From Craterostigma plantagineum (Eukaryota; Streptophyta; Magnoliopsida; Lamiales; Linderniaceae), in contig JAPQWV010000481.1 of the NCBI GenBank assembly GCA_027422505.1, positions 124,001 through 188,000 on the forward strand: 64,000 nt of DNA, read 5' to 3'. This document shows positions 23,704 to 36,227 of the stretch, one piece after another. How positions within the stretch are numbered: position 1 is the first letter of the stretch; every line of letters starts with the position of its first letter. The notes under the pieces were generated by a model, which did not search any database, had not been told where the DNA came from, and was given only the letters and a program-made list of their open reading frames with translations. Both the position numbers and the translations under genes were made by a program.

Positions 23704-25303
23704 GTATTTTTGACACACCCGATGTTTCTCGCTACATAATAATATTAAATTCACATTTTCAGTTGTTTTTAATAGGTGGAATTATAATATATAGTTTAAT
23801 TTTGTTATTTTTAATATATATATATATAATTTTTAGAGAATATAATTGAAATAAATTTAAAATTTTAAGGATAAAATAGTAATTATAAGAATTGACATAC
23901 CAATCAATTTGAGGAAAGTTACTCTAACTTGCTCTCCCTTAATAAAATAGAAGATTAAGCAATTTTATTTTCTGCATATTCCATGAGTAGGAGCATAAGT
24001 ACAATAATTAAAAATAGAGAGGTTAAATATGATAAATATTTACTTAATGTAATTATTAATGGAGGGTTACCATTGTAAATATTTTGATAAACCAAAATAG
24101 TACTCCCTCCGTCTCAAACCATTTTATACATTTTATAGTTACCCATCATCTTAATATAATCGAATAGATAGGTCCAATTATGAATTTCCATATCAAAATA
24201 ATATCATCGAATCCACTTAAATATTTTGTGATAAGTATTTTGTCTCGTTGGAAATCGACAACATGGTAGGTTCGCTTTTGATTGAAAATATTCGATTTTT
24301 TTTAAATAAATATATTATTTTGGTAAACTAATTGCTTGATTTTGAATTGTTCTATAATCTTATAGGTGGATCACTCTTCAATATTATTCAACTACAATGT
24401 TTCAATATCTCACGTCACTTCCTTGCAATTGCCAAGCCACTTGTCCCAGTGGTTTGGCTCACAATAACAATAGTAATATGATTATCATAAATATAATTAT
24501 CACCCCCAACGCGCGCGCATATTAAATTTGTATGTTGAATATTTTATAATATTTAAAATAAAAATTTAATGATAAACTTGTAATAAATTAAAAATATGAA
24601 GGGTACAATTATAATTAATCAATTAAGGGTAAAATTAATATTCATTATCAAATTGATAATCAATTTGACAGTTTGTATTTACCCTTCACTCGTTATATAA
24701 GAGAATGGATAGAAAAAACCACCAACTATATAGCATTTTTATATTCTCAATTTTATCCTTCTATTTTTAGTTAATTATTAGTTTAATGTACGTAGCAAAC
24801 ACATTTAAGTGTAAAAAAATACTATTTGCTAGGGGTCTTGTCTCTCTAAATTAATTCATTAAAATAAAAAGAAAACATTAAAATTGACTCGTTCATGGCG
24901 ATGCTCACCAAGGGATGACTTCCGGTAATGGCCTGGCCCTATGCTTAACTGCCGACTATATTATTATTAATAATATGTGCTTTCATATATCTATGTTTTT
25001 GTATATGCTTTAAATAAAATAATTGCCGTTCGTCCAATGAAACAATTCCAACTAACTAAACGTGTATATTTGTTTGTTTCCTTGTTCCTTCTTTAGGTCA
25101 ACTAAGTAGTTAGGCATGTGTTGGCTTAGCAGAAACTAATGGATTATTTTCGATGTGACATAATGACAAAAACAGTCCACTTTATGCTTTGGATATAATA
25201 ACCTTTAAATTATATCTAACGGTAACATCATAAATGTCATTGTTTAATTTACACAATTAGATGCTCAATTATTACAGTAATATTAGCACTCTCGACGTAG
25301 GTG
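23704..25303. other. AT-rich intergenic DNA
   Basis: No gene seen. It includes a lone Stowaway-like left end (CTCCCTCCGTCTC at about 24103) without a partner. The AT-rich segment around 23870-23950 resembles 47380-47480 and probably belongs to a short dispersed repeat. Confidence 0.5.
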
Positions 25304-26065
25304 CTCAATGTTACCCCGGATTTTTCGGGGCAAAGGCAAAATACTCAAAATTAGTTATAACGAACAAAACGTGCGAATCTAATCAACTTAAGGGACGTCG
25401 CACGAGGAGAGCACGCTTTGGACCTATCAAGCCCTACCTTCCCCGAGGAGTCATGAAGGTCGAGCCTTTGAGTCACGGCAGGGACGGAGCTATAAGGGGT
25501 TCGGGGGGGCCGTTGACCCCCCGGTCGGAGGGAGCATCCCTTAGGCGTATTCTGGCAACAACCCGGTCGGCCCTTCTCTACTGCAACTCAACCCCTCCTG
25601 AAATTTTAAAATTAGGGTTAGTTAATGGAGAAGATTAGTTATGGGCTAGTGGGCTGACTAAAAAATATCTTGGGCATGTTTTTTTATTTCTGTAAATTAA
25701 TTTATTTCTGTACATGCCCGTTTTACTTCTAGAAACGAATTTATTTCTCTATCGGCCGGTTTATTTCTCTAACAGGGCCTTAGTAAATTGGCCTTTAGTT
25801 AGTTTAATTGGTATGTAATTATATTGAATAAGAACGGAGCTTTTGGAAAAAAAAAAAAGAGCTGAGAAAGGGCTTCTGTCGATGGAAGAAACGAGAGATC
25901 AGGAAATCAAATTTTCCACATCTCCATATAAAAGAAACAATAGGTAATGCTTATCATTTCTTTGAGTTCTTTATTCCGCTAATTTAGGTTATTCTTGATG
26001 TATCTTTGGTGCTATATTATTTAAATACTAAGTGGTATTATTTTAATGATTTGAAGGCACTCGAT

Positions 26066-28265
26066 ATGGATAGATGGTTTGTGAGAACAAAAAAGTTCCA
26101 ACAAGTGGCTGGTCCTCTTCTAATGATGCAAATTCAAACCAGAATAGAAGAGGTAAAAGATGTCGAATAGATGAAAAAGGCCTCTTCTCCTTAAATGATG
26201 GTATGATTGGTGATCCGGCGTTACGTAAACCAATTAATAGCTATCCAATTGATGTACAAGATGATATAAGGAGACAATATTTAGTACAAGGCCCGTGTCA
26301 ACCGGTTGGACATACTTTTCCATCAAGTTATTTTGGTAGTTATGCAAGAAGGTTTCAAAACATATGGTTCGCGAAACATAAGTGGTTAGAATACAGCTCA
26401 TCTAAAGACGCTGCATTTTGTTTTTGGTGCTTCTTATTTGCCAAGGGTCACAAGCATGGAGACGATGCGTTCACAATGATGGTTTTAGGAATTGGAAGAA
26501 TGCTTTGGAGAAATTTGTTGAACATGGAGGGAACAATAACATTCATAATTATGCTAAAATTCAGTTTTTGTGATTTGAACCAAAGGCATAATGTGAATTA
26601 TGTAATAATGAGAAAACATGAGGAAATGGAGGTTGCTTATCGCATGAGATTGACCACCATTGTCGATTCGGTTACTTTTAGGACTAGGCTTGGCTTTTCG
26701 TGGAGACGATGAGTCTTCGGAGTCATTGCATCGGGGAACTTTCTTGAGATAGTGAGATGGTATTGTGCACACAATGAAGTAAATAAGGTGATGGTGTCAA
26801 ATGCTCCGGGAAACAATCAATTGACTTCTCCAATGATTCAAAAGCAAATTCTCAGTGCTTGTGCAATGAGGTGAAGAAAGTCATTCTTAATGAGATAAGA
26901 GATAAATTTTTCTCTATTTTGATTGATGAGGCTCGAGATTGTTCAGTTAAGGAGCAATGACGATTGTTATTAGATTCATAAATGACAAAGGAGAGGTGAT
27001 TGACCGGTTTCTTGGAGTCATTCGTGTCTGCTATTGAACGGTTTCTTCAGCTCAATCATTGAAGTATGCTATTGATGATTTCTTTGCAAAGAATGGGTTA
27101 TCAATATTTAGTCTTAGAGGCCAAGGATATGATGGGGCGTCAAACATGCGTGGAGAATTTAATGGATTAAAATCTCTTATTTTGATAGAAAATAAGTACG
27201 CACATTACGTCCATTGTTTTGCTTATCGACTTCAGTTAGTTGTTGTTGCTTCGGCAACGAAGCATACGATGGTGAATAGTTTCTTTGAGTATCTAACCTT
27301 GATTGATAATGTTGTTGGTGCTTCATGCAAAAGAAGGATCTCTTCGACAGAAACAATATGAAAATCTTGTGAAAAATATAGAAGAAGGTGAAACTTTGAC
27401 GGAGAAGGGCAAGAATCAAGAAGCAAGCTTAGCTCGAGCAGGAGATACACGTTGGGAATCTCACTTTAAAACTGTTACAAGACTATTTTACTTGTGGAAT
27501 CCGGTGAAAGAAGTGATTGCAATTGTGATGGAGGATGGACTCGATGTTAAAAGCCGAGGGCTTGCTACGGACTTGCTTGAAAAATGGAAACCTTTGACTT
27601 TGTATTCATTGGTCGTTTGATGAAGCACATTTTGGGAATGACTAATGCATTAGCACAAGTTCTACAACAGAAGACTCAAAACATAGCCACTGCTATTGAT
27701 TTGATAAGAGCGACCTGAACAAATTTAGGGATGATGCCTGGGATGATTTGTTAAGTGAAGTCACTGGCTTTTGTTCGTCATTAACAATCGCTTTACTGAA
27801 TCAATTTCTGAGTTGCTTATATGTGTCGGTTGTCTTGATCCTAGGAATGCATTCTCTTGCTTTGATCATGGCCGATTACTTCGTCTTGCTGAATTGTATC
27901 CTGAAGACTTTAGTTCAAGCGGTCTGTCTGAATTGAATCACGAACTCAAGACATATATTTCTCATGTGAGATCAAGTGTGGCTTTTTCTGGTATCAACAA
28001 CATTGGAGATCATTCAACGAAAATGATAGAAATGAAGCGTCATGATGCATTTCCGTTGGTCTATCGACTTATTAAATTGGCGTTGATCTTACCTGTTGCA
28101 GTAGCAACCGTTGAAAGATCTTTCTCTGCGATGAAGATTATCAAGACAGACTTGCGCAACAAAATGGGGGATGAGTTTCTTACATACTGTCTATTGTGTT
28201 ATGTTGAAAAGGGATATTTGTCAATATTGAAAATGAAGCTATTTTGCAAGAGTTTCAAAGTATGA
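26066..28265 (+). pseudogene. hAT transposase (TTF zinc finger / DUF4371 / hAT dimerisation), broken
   Basis: Blocks in order: an N-terminal segment with the TTF-type finger signature WLEYSSSKDAAFCFWCFLFAK (26074-26712); a DUF4371-like segment with GQGYDGASNMRGEF and HYVHCFAYRLQL (27059-27361); a central block with GDTRWESHFKTV (27303-27620); and the C-terminal dimerisation block TVERSFSAMKIIKTDLRNKM (27771-28265). This is the ZMYM1-like class common in plants. Frameshifts and stops divide it into at least four pieces, and 26713-27058 is also degraded. It cannot supply transposase. Confidence 0.93.
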
Positions 28266-28450
28266 GGTCTCGTCGGATACAATTGCCACGCCTTCGTCGT
28301 GCTCGTGTTAGTATCTCTTCTGATAATATTTAATTTTAATATTTATGGCATAAGGTGTGTTGGAAACATTATTTTGAATAAACTGTGTAGAAATTTAAAT
28401 TTCTTAAGGCTGTTTTGTTTTTTCATTCTGGTAGGAAGATTAAAATGGAG

Positions 28451-28475
28451 CCCCCCCCCCCCCCCCCCCCCCCCC
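28451..28475. repeat. Poly(C) tract, 25 bases
   Basis: Uninterrupted C run close to the right end of the hAT element. Related hAT ends carry shorter G/C runs at this place, so it is probably an expanded element feature. Confidence 0.9.
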
Positions 28476-29317
28476 GAAGTTGGAATCCTAGATCCGGCCC
28501 TGAGTCACGGGGATGCCTCGAGAAGGTTTCTCGAGGAGCCGCGAGACTAGACCCTTTCAAACCACGAGAGCAGCTCACGAAGGATGTCCTCGAGAATGTA
28601 TCTCGAGGAGGGGGGGACTCCGATCTCTCGAGATAAGTTCCCAGGGAGCCGCGGGCCATGAGCCTTCACGTTAAGACGGTGGCCAAGAAGAACGTCACGA
28701 GACAATTCCCCAGAGGGGCCAGGAACCCCAACCTTCGAGTTATAAGGGACGCCGTAAGGAAGGTTCCCGGGGAAATTTCCCGAGCAGACCTGAACTCCAG
28801 CATTTTGAGCAGCGACGGCAGCCACGAAGGAAGTCTCGGGTTAATCACCCGAGGAGCGGTAGACTCCGAAGCCTTCACGATGCAAGGGAGGCCGCGAGAG
28901 GGGTCCTCGGGAAAGAAATCGGAAGCCAATCCCTCAGGATCGCAAGGCATACCGCTAGGCCTACCGGGAATTAAGGAAAGAAATGAGATCATGGCAACAC
29001 ACGACCCCCACACATGCATAGCCGGCCGAATGAGAAGACACCGTAAAGGACCAGGAAGCCGTTCCAGAACGTAGCTATATGCGATCTCCACGAGCGCAGA
29101 ATGGGCCCAACACGGAAGAACCATGAGGACCAGGTACACTTTTAAGAAGGCTATACATATCGTTAGTCAGAGTGCGTCAACCATCGACACTGTCATTCTA
29201 CCATTTTTACTGCCCACTTAGCCATTTTTTATCATTTCACACATCTTTACATCGCATTCTTCGCTACTTATACCTTGAACCCATATCCGCGGTAGGTCAA
29301 TTTTCGACGGCATCGAT

Positions 29318-29336
29318 TTGGCGGAGTCTATGGGAA
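29318..29336 (+). other. Primer-binding-site-like sequence of the Ty3 element
   Basis: TTGGCGGAGTCTATGGGAA follows the LTR end after a five-base spacer. Many plant Ty3 elements carry TTGGCGCCGTCTGTGGGAA here; this copy differs at about three positions. Confidence 0.65.
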
Positions 29337-29364
29337 GTTTAGCTTCTTCAAGAAGAAATTTAAT

Positions 29365-30771
29365 ATGGTGACAATAAAAAACGACCGAGCACCGCCTAAT
29401 GGCGACCAGCAGAATCTAGCCAACCTCGCCAGACTGATGACTGCGACAATGCAAGAAATCAAAAAGATCGGGACAGCTTAGGAGTGTTAATGGCAGAAAG
29501 GACCCGGGGAAATAACCAATGAAGACCTAAAGGAGAACGTACGAGTCTGGAACGAGAGACAACGAAAAATAACGTGGAGAACCAAGAGGAGAATAAAGAA
29601 CACTAAGAGAAGAATTAACTGACATACATGCCGAGAAGAGAAAACGAGTCGAGCAACAAGAGCCTGAAATGGAGAACTTGAAGGAGGAAATCCAAAAACT
29701 GCAGGAATTGGCATACTCGAAAGAGACGCCGCTTGTTCCTCGGGGATCGCCTTTCTCCCCAGAAGTGATTACAGCACCCTTACTCGACCACTTTCGTTTC
29801 TTCGAGATGAGTAAGTACGACGGAGCCGGACATCCCGAGGATCACTTAGCCAGCTTTGAAGGGAACGCGGAGTTTTACAGTTGGGTGATGCTGTCAAGTG
29901 CAAACTCTTCGTGACTACTTTAACGAAGGGGGCTCAGCAATGGTTTACCTCGGTACCACCCGGGAAATACGGAGCTTCCAAGATTTCACTAGCAACTTCC
30001 TCAAGTATTTCTCCAGTAGTCGGGAGTGCCCCTTCTTTGGTTGTACAACTGTTGAACATACGACAGACGGAAAATGAAAGCCTGAGGGATTACCTTAGGC
30101 GATTCAATCAGGCCAAGATGGAGGTGCCTAATACTGCATCTGAGCTGCTCATCGGGGCCTTTCACCACGGATTAAGAGAATGAGATCTATTCATATCACT
30201 GGCTAAATACCCTACCACAGTGGATGAGCTGATAGTGCGGGTGGAAAAATACGTCCGCGTGGAAGAAGCTCGAGGTGGCGAGTCCGAAGAAAAGGAATGG
30301 AAAAGTCCGCCGAGGGAGCGAAGAAGGAGTCCCCCGAGAGATCAAGAGAGGAGGACTCTACCTCGAGGAAATGATTTCCCCGTACCTACCCCCACTATGC
30401 CTCGAGCAAATCATCCCCAATGGCGGGTGAACAAGGTGCGGGCATTGGAGATATGCGACGAACACGACTTTATCAGAAGGCCTCCCTACATCGACGATCA
30501 TCCGAAGAAGCCTGCATCGAATACTTACTGTGAATACCATAATGTGTACGGCTGCACCACGGAAGGGTGCTTCCAAATAAATAGAGAACTAGAAATGTTG
30601 GTCGCCACAAACCTGGAGGCCCGAGCAATGCTGGTGGGGGAAGAGGGTGGACCACGATACCCAGGCACGGGAGGCTGGTGGAACGCCCAACCAGAGCACC
30701 CACCCCCTCACCCGAAGGGAAGAGAAACTTTGTACGCGATAGAGGATGCCAATGGAAAGCAGCTGGATTGA
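29365..30771 (+). pseudogene. Ty3/gypsy gag, broken; no pol follows
   Basis: The start at 29365 opens the frame, with a stop after about 38 codons. Recognisable gag resumes at 29669: APLLDHFRFFEMSKYDGAGH, then after a frameshift near 29890 TLTKGAQQWFTSVPPGKY and NESLRDYLRRFNQAKMEV, then a TGA after GLRE at 30181, then a reopened frame to 30771. The last part has an Arg/Glu-rich linker and the degenerate knuckle CEYHNVYGCTTEGCFQ. These match capsid proteins of non-chromoviral plant Ty3 elements. No protease, RT or integrase is detectable in the 1.2 kb that follow, so the element was gag-only or has lost pol. Confidence 0.85.
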
Positions 30772-31009
30772 CCTTGGAACGTTAAGAAGCTGCAGAAAAT
30801 TATCCCTAGAGGGGAGTACCCTCAGTAAGTTTATGTTTATTTCAGCTTTTATTGAATTCACTACTTTCTGGAATATTGTATGTACTTGGGGGTATTAATG
30901 AATTTATTTCCTTTATCGCACGAGGTCGTTCGGGCCATACGAAAATTAATCCCCGCAAACATCGCCCAAGCGACGGAAAAGAAGACCTTGGCCAAGGAAG
31001 AAGAAACTC

Positions 31010-31262
31010 CCTCTTCGTGAGGCTAAAACTCCCTCTCTAAGAGGCTGAAACTCCCTCTCTAGAGGTTGAAAATCCCTCTCTTTGAGGCTGAAACTCTCTC
31101 TCTAAAAAGCTGAAAATCCCTCCCGTGAGGTTGAAAATGCCTCTTAGCGAGGCTGAAACTCCCTCACTAAGAGGCTGAAAGTTCCTCCCCGTGAGGCTGA
31201 AAATCCCTCTTCGCGAGGCTGAAACTCCTTCTCTAAGAGGTAGAAAAAACCTCTTCGTGAGG
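31010..31262 (+). repeat. ~22-bp minisatellite
   Basis: About eleven degenerate copies of GAGGCTGAAACTCCCTCTCT occur in a row just after gag. Variation affects mostly the CTAAG/CGTGA junction. It is not a multiple of three in every unit and no frame is kept. Confidence 0.9.
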
Positions 31263-31949
31263 CATCAGAGGCTATCCTCGGGTTTGGGAGGACGCTTCCC
31301 ATCCGAGGTGAGGACCTCCCGAGAAAGAAGGTTGACTCATGGAGAAAAGGTGTAGCCCTTACGCGCGAGACGGAGTAAAATTATGGATTAACAAAAAATA
31401 CCGCGGAGGGTCGAGATGATGGCAAGAAAGAGGTACGTAGCCTTAAAATTATAATATGATAATGTAGCACGCCTCAATAACATAGCTTGCGAGATGAAAA
31501 ACGGGAAACAATAAAAAAGAAAAGCATCTACGGAAGAAAACAAGAAAGCGACATACTATTTCTTCTTTGAGGGTCCCGGTCGTCGAGGATTGTCATTGCT
31601 ACCCCAGAGCGCAGGTCATCAATATCCCAGGAGCTATTGTCTAACTACTTTTTCGGAGACGAACAGCGAGAGGTCACTGGAGAAGTGCCCTCTTGGGGTT
31701 CGAAAAAGTAAAGGGATACACGGATTGAGAAAGCCGTTAGCCCTAAGTTGAGGAAGACATCCCCGGAAGCCGAAGTACAATTTGCTGCCTCAGACACTCG
31801 ATCGACCGGGACGAGCCTTTGTTTGAGCAATCTGTCCCGGGTAAGATGGTTTTCCTGCTCCGTCGAAAGTCCTCGGCGATGCTTCTCATTTTCAAGTTGC
31901 CCCCCCCCCCCCCCCCCCCAGTTGGCTCCGTAGGCGACCGACCTTCTTT
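31263..31949. other. Remaining Ty3 interior, no coding signal
   Basis: Noncoding, with a run of 20 C at 31900-31919. It is the left flank of the solo LTR. No 3' LTR or polypurine tract was identified with confidence. Confidence 0.5.
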
Positions 31950-32488
31950 GTTTTTGTCAGGAACCGAAACCAAAACCTTATATCATAATCATAATTTCAT
32001 GCATTCATATAAGTTAGTTTTAAACAGAGGTATAGATATAATAAGGTATTTAAAGTATTATAGTTCTAGGTTCTCAAAGAGATGAGTGGTGAAGAAGTAA
32101 ATGTTATGGAATTAGAATTTTTTTAAGTTAGAATTTTCTAGGGTTTTCTCAGGTTTTGAGAAACTTTATATGTACTAATTAAAGTAATTAAATAAATTAG
32201 GAAGTTTAATGATATTCTTGAGATTCTTTAAAGTGGAAGAAATAATTAAATAATATTAAAGTATGGCTAAAGAAGAATTTCGTAACTCTTTAGATATGGA
32301 TCTCGAAATTGGTCAATGAGGACTTCGTAATTCATTTAAACAATGATCTCGAGATTAGTTCAATGAAGACCTCGAAATTCTTCAATCAAGAATTCGAGAT
32401 TCCTTGAGCTCTCGATATATATATCACGCGACAATTTAAACAATTCTTAGGAACAGATATCGAAAACTTAGTTGTAAGGGAAACGTTC

Positions 32489-32490
<2 letters not shown>

Positions 32491-32533
<43 letters not shown>

Positions 32534-32534
32534 T
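32491..32534. repeat. (AAT)n microsatellite
   Basis: About 14 AAT units within the solo LTR. Confidence 0.95.
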
Positions 32535-33229
32535 AATGTGTATGAGAGGAACTTAGGATAAACATTAATAAAAAGTGGTTGATGTCACTTGATTACTAAT
32601 ACACACAAGCTTTAAGGATAAGAAGGGAGTTAATAATTCATTTGCTAAACTATCAAAAATAACCTTGGAAAGAAAACGAAAAAATTCAAGAAGTATTCAT
32701 AAACCAGTTTTGAGGTATGATTTCTTACTTTGGATTTACGTTTTAATTGCGAGCTCATATTGTTGGAAGTGTTCATGAGCATGAAAAGTTGCTTAATCAA
32801 TGCCTTACATCGATTTTTGGATTTTTAGGGTTTGTTATAATTTGAAAATTTTCAACTAAGTGTATAAAGTTTTCAATCCTATGTAGATAATTCTGTTAAT
32901 TCGATAGTTCTCGATTGGAACATACTACTTAAATATTCCAAGCTATTGGAAGAAAATGTTTTGGCAGTTTATTTATCTTTAAATAAGTATATGATTTCAA
33001 TGTATGAATACTTAGCATGATTATGAGTATGGCTTTCGACAGAATGGGATTTTGGTTCTTAGGGTTCTCCTAGATTATTGGAAGGATTGCATATCTATTT
33101 AGTTGGATAATTTTGATATTAGGACATATGTTAGAGTTGGAAGGAGTTGAATCTTTTGAAGAAATTTTTCATATTCTTAAGAATATGGTTTGATCGAATT
33201 TTGGAAAAATTTCGAAGAAAATCGTGTCT

Positions 33230-34160
33230 TCAAGTTTTCCAGGTGAGATTTCGAGATATGCTTTCAAAGCTAAGGCTGAATTTCGATGATATGAAATGGA
33301 TAGATTTCGAGATACTCCATAGAATTTTAAGAACATAGATCTCGAAGTCAATTAGGTTGATATCGAATTAGATGTCGAAGTGGGTAGGAATTTTGAAATA
33401 TAAATGTCGAGGTATAAATCTCGAAAGAACTAAATCTCGAGAATCTCGAGATCAATTAGGTAAATCTCGAAATAAAATCTCGAGACATTTCGACATTTAG
33501 CAAGGAAGATCTCGAGATTTAAAAATTCATTTAGATAAAATGTCGAGTTATGATTTCGAGTATGATGTCGAGATTTAGCAATTCACTTAGATAGAATGTC
33601 GAATTGTGATTTCGAGTATGATGTCGAGATTTTGAAATCCAATTAGATAAATCTCGAGATATATTAAAAAGACTTCGAGTTATAATGTCTGACTTACGTT
33701 ATGATGTCGAGATCTAGAAATTCATTTAGATAGAGTGTCGAGTTATGTTATGATGTCGAGATCTAGAAAACGATTAAGAAGATGTCGAGATGTGTTTCGA
33801 AATTTTCTATGGCACATTTCGAAATCCTTTATATTGCACTTTAAAGTTCTCCCCTTATACTACTAAGATTTCGATAAGTATAGATTTCGAGATATAATCT
33901 CGAATGAACTAAATAAATCTCGAGAGGTAATCTCGAATGAATTAAACAAATCTCGAGATAATCTCGAGATGTAATATCGAGATAGATTAGAAAGAGTTGA
34001 CATACAATTTCGAAGATAAACTAAGAAGACTTCGATATACAACTTGAAATAAATTTGGAAGATTTCGAGCTATGGTTTCGAGATTTAGAAATTCAATTAC
34101 ATAAAAATTTCGAGATATGATTTCGAAACTAAATAATGTTATTAGCTAGACTTTCGAGAT
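33230..34160. repeat. TCGA-palindrome-rich array in solo LTR
   Basis: Repeated ATCTCGAGAT-, ATTTCGAAAT- and ATGTCGAGAT-like words alternate with AT-rich spacers such as AAATTCATTTAGATA. Same style as 8400-9130. Confidence 0.8.
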
Positions 34161-35314
34161 ATACGGAATTTTATAATAATAACAATACCGAACTTAATAA
34201 AATTTTGAAATAAAGAGAATTGTGATACAGATATAAGAAATTTAATATTACATAAAGTGTTCGATATTTACGGTTTGATATAATATAAATTAGGGTTTCT
34301 GGTAAAGGCTACGGATAGGAACGATCCTGCATAATAAAGCATGCATCACGCACGTATGTCATTATAGAATTTCATATTTACGGATTAAATAATTGTATAG
34401 GTCAGTAGTCTGATAAGGGCAAAGGCGAAGCTGATTAAGCGAACGAAGAAAATAGGCGAAACTTGTGAGTATGATTTGCAACATGTACCTTATGTACCTA
34501 GTGCTTACATGCTTTATATGGATTAAGCTGATTAATCGACGTGAACTATGTGACCGGAACATGCTCTTATATGATTTATGTGTTGTATAAGATATTTCAT
34601 ATAGCATTGCATACATATAAAATGAAGGGAGAAACCGTTATGACTGCTACGACTACAGATGGTATGATACGGATGCTACGGCATATATCCCTATAAATCG
34701 GGGGATTTTACAGCGTCCTGTACAGGCAACACGTATCCCTACAAATAGGGGGATTACGATATGGTTACAGAGTCCCATGCATGGGCGTCGACTGGGCGTA
34801 CAGTACAGTCTAGCTAGTCCATAACGGGAGTATCAAAATAATTGGACATATAGAACGCATGTGATCTACGGATCTTATGGATGACTGTTATACGCAGGAC
34901 GCTTTTATGATGGCATAATTAAGATATTGATGGGAAGGAATGGACTACTGTTTATTTTATTATCATTTGTTATTAGCTAACATGTTGCGATCATACTCCG
35001 AATCGTTGTCTTCACAGTTGTTGTAGATAATTAGCAGGCTACGTAGAACGCATCATCATACAAACATGGATTCAAGGTTGGTCGATGACGCTCTCCTCCT
35101 GCTCCCCCTCTGGTTCATCGTTAGCATATAGAATAGAAATGATCTGGACTGTCGTATTTTGTGACTCACACGATAGGTACATTATCGTGAAAGGAACTAG
35201 ACCAGATGTACGCACCCGTTCTTGTTAAAGAAAATAGTTATGGAAAGTGCGGAAAATTTTATATTAATATTTTAATGATTCCATTAAAAGGGTAATAGGA
35301 AACGGGGCGTTACA

Positions 35315-36020
35315 GTTTTCCTCATAAGCCATTGTGTTAATCTCCATGTTACCGACTCGAGAAGAAGGCACCAGGTGTGTTTTAGATTCGAAAACGAAGT
35401 CGAGGAAACCCATGTAGGGGCACTCGATCAGCTTCATTTTCAGAGAGACCATTATCAACAGGCTCGAGGAAGAAGTTTCCAGGAAAAATTCAAATTTGAA
35501 AGAACGAGTCGAGGAATTTGTGATGATAAGCGCTTCAGCCAACTCTCTCCTCGGGGAATCGCTACAAAATAATCGATGAAAATGCCTGAAGGATAATTTA
35601 AATTTGAGAAACAAGGCCGAGGGGATCGACAGGCGTTGGAAATAAAAATCAGATAAAAAATGGAGGTTTTCCTCATAAGCCATTGTGGTCATCTCCATGT
35701 TACCGGCTCGAGAATAAGGCACCAGGTGTGTTTTAGATTCGAAAAGCGAAGTCAAGGAAACCCACGCAATTGCGCTCGATCAGCTTCATTTTCAGAGAGA
35801 CTATTATCAACGAGCTCGAGGAAGAAGTCCCCAGGAAAATTTTGAATTTGAAAGAACGAGTCGAGGAATTTGTGATGATAAGCGCTTCAGCCAACTCTCT
35901 CCTCAGGGATTCGCTACAAAATAATCGCGAAAAATGGCTGAAGGATAATTTAACTTCGAGAAATAAGGCTGAGGGTATCGACCACATTGGAAATAAAAAT
36001 CCGATAAAAAATGGAGATTT
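35315..36020 (+). repeat. Two-copy ~350-bp tandem repeat encoding a degenerate coiled coil
   Basis: GTTTTCCTCATAAGCCATTG starts each unit at 35315 and 35665. Read on the plus strand across a frameshift, each unit gives a charged heptad-like stretch, best seen at 35816-36045 (ELEEEVPRK followed by ILNLKERVEEFVMIS). Long coiled coils follow the N-terminal domain in some plant Ty3 gag-like proteins, so this may be a remnant of such an ORF. That link is inference. Confidence 0.6.
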
Positions 36021-36227
36021 TCCGGCAGTAAAACAGCGATGCTAGATTCGCATAAAGAAGTACGCAAAGGGTTAGATAATACGATAATCGTCCGGTCAAA
36101 ACAGCACTTTAGCAAAAGCAAGGACCAAATAACAGAAAAGACAAGTCAAGACAAAAGGAGTGCTCTTGGCGCAACGCATATAAGCCGAATATAGTCTGAA
36201 TATTGCGAGAAAGCATAAGGGCGTCAT

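Larger units (their letters stand above)
25479..28502 (+). mobile_element. hAT transposon (TTF-type zinc finger class), 8-bp TSD
   Basis: It is 3024 bp, starts CAGGGACGGAGC and ends GATCCGGCCCTG, with the perfect duplication AGTCACGG at 25471-25478 and 28503-28510. Subterminal G-runs and a 25-base C run lie near the ends. It holds a broken transposase reading rightwards. It landed inside an LTR, so it is younger than that LTR. Confidence 0.95.
25309..29312 (+). repeat. Ty3-type LTR split by a hAT insertion
   Basis: Starts TGTTACCCCGG at 25309 and ends ..CGACGGCA at 29312, just before a primer-site-like sequence. Removing the hAT element (25479-28502) and one TSD leaves about 970 bp. Much of the right part is richer in GC than its surroundings, with repeated CTCGAGGA-type words. 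The matching 3' LTR was not found, so the parent element is incomplete. The left boundary rests on the TG start only. Confidence 0.6.
31955..35314 (+). mobile_element. Solo LTR, 3.36 kb, TSD GTTTT
   Basis: It starts TGTCAGGAACCG and ends GGGGCGTTACA, both typical of large plant Ty3 LTRs, and GTTTT flanks it at 31950-31954 and 35315-35319. There is no internal coding region, so it is the product of LTR-LTR recombination. Inside are an (AAT)n run at 32491-32534, a TCGA-palindrome array at 33230-34160 and a short two-copy repeat around TATCCCTATAAATCGGGGG (34689, 34735). It interrupts the older Ty3 sequence. Confidence 0.93.

Noticed and set aside
24103..24140. Second Stowaway MITE
   Set aside because: Only one terminus (CTCCCTCCGTCTC) is present; no inverted partner or TA pair was found.
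28423..28659. Poly-Pro and poly-Gly open frames
   Set aside because: Produced by the C run at the end of the hAT element, with no conserved protein.
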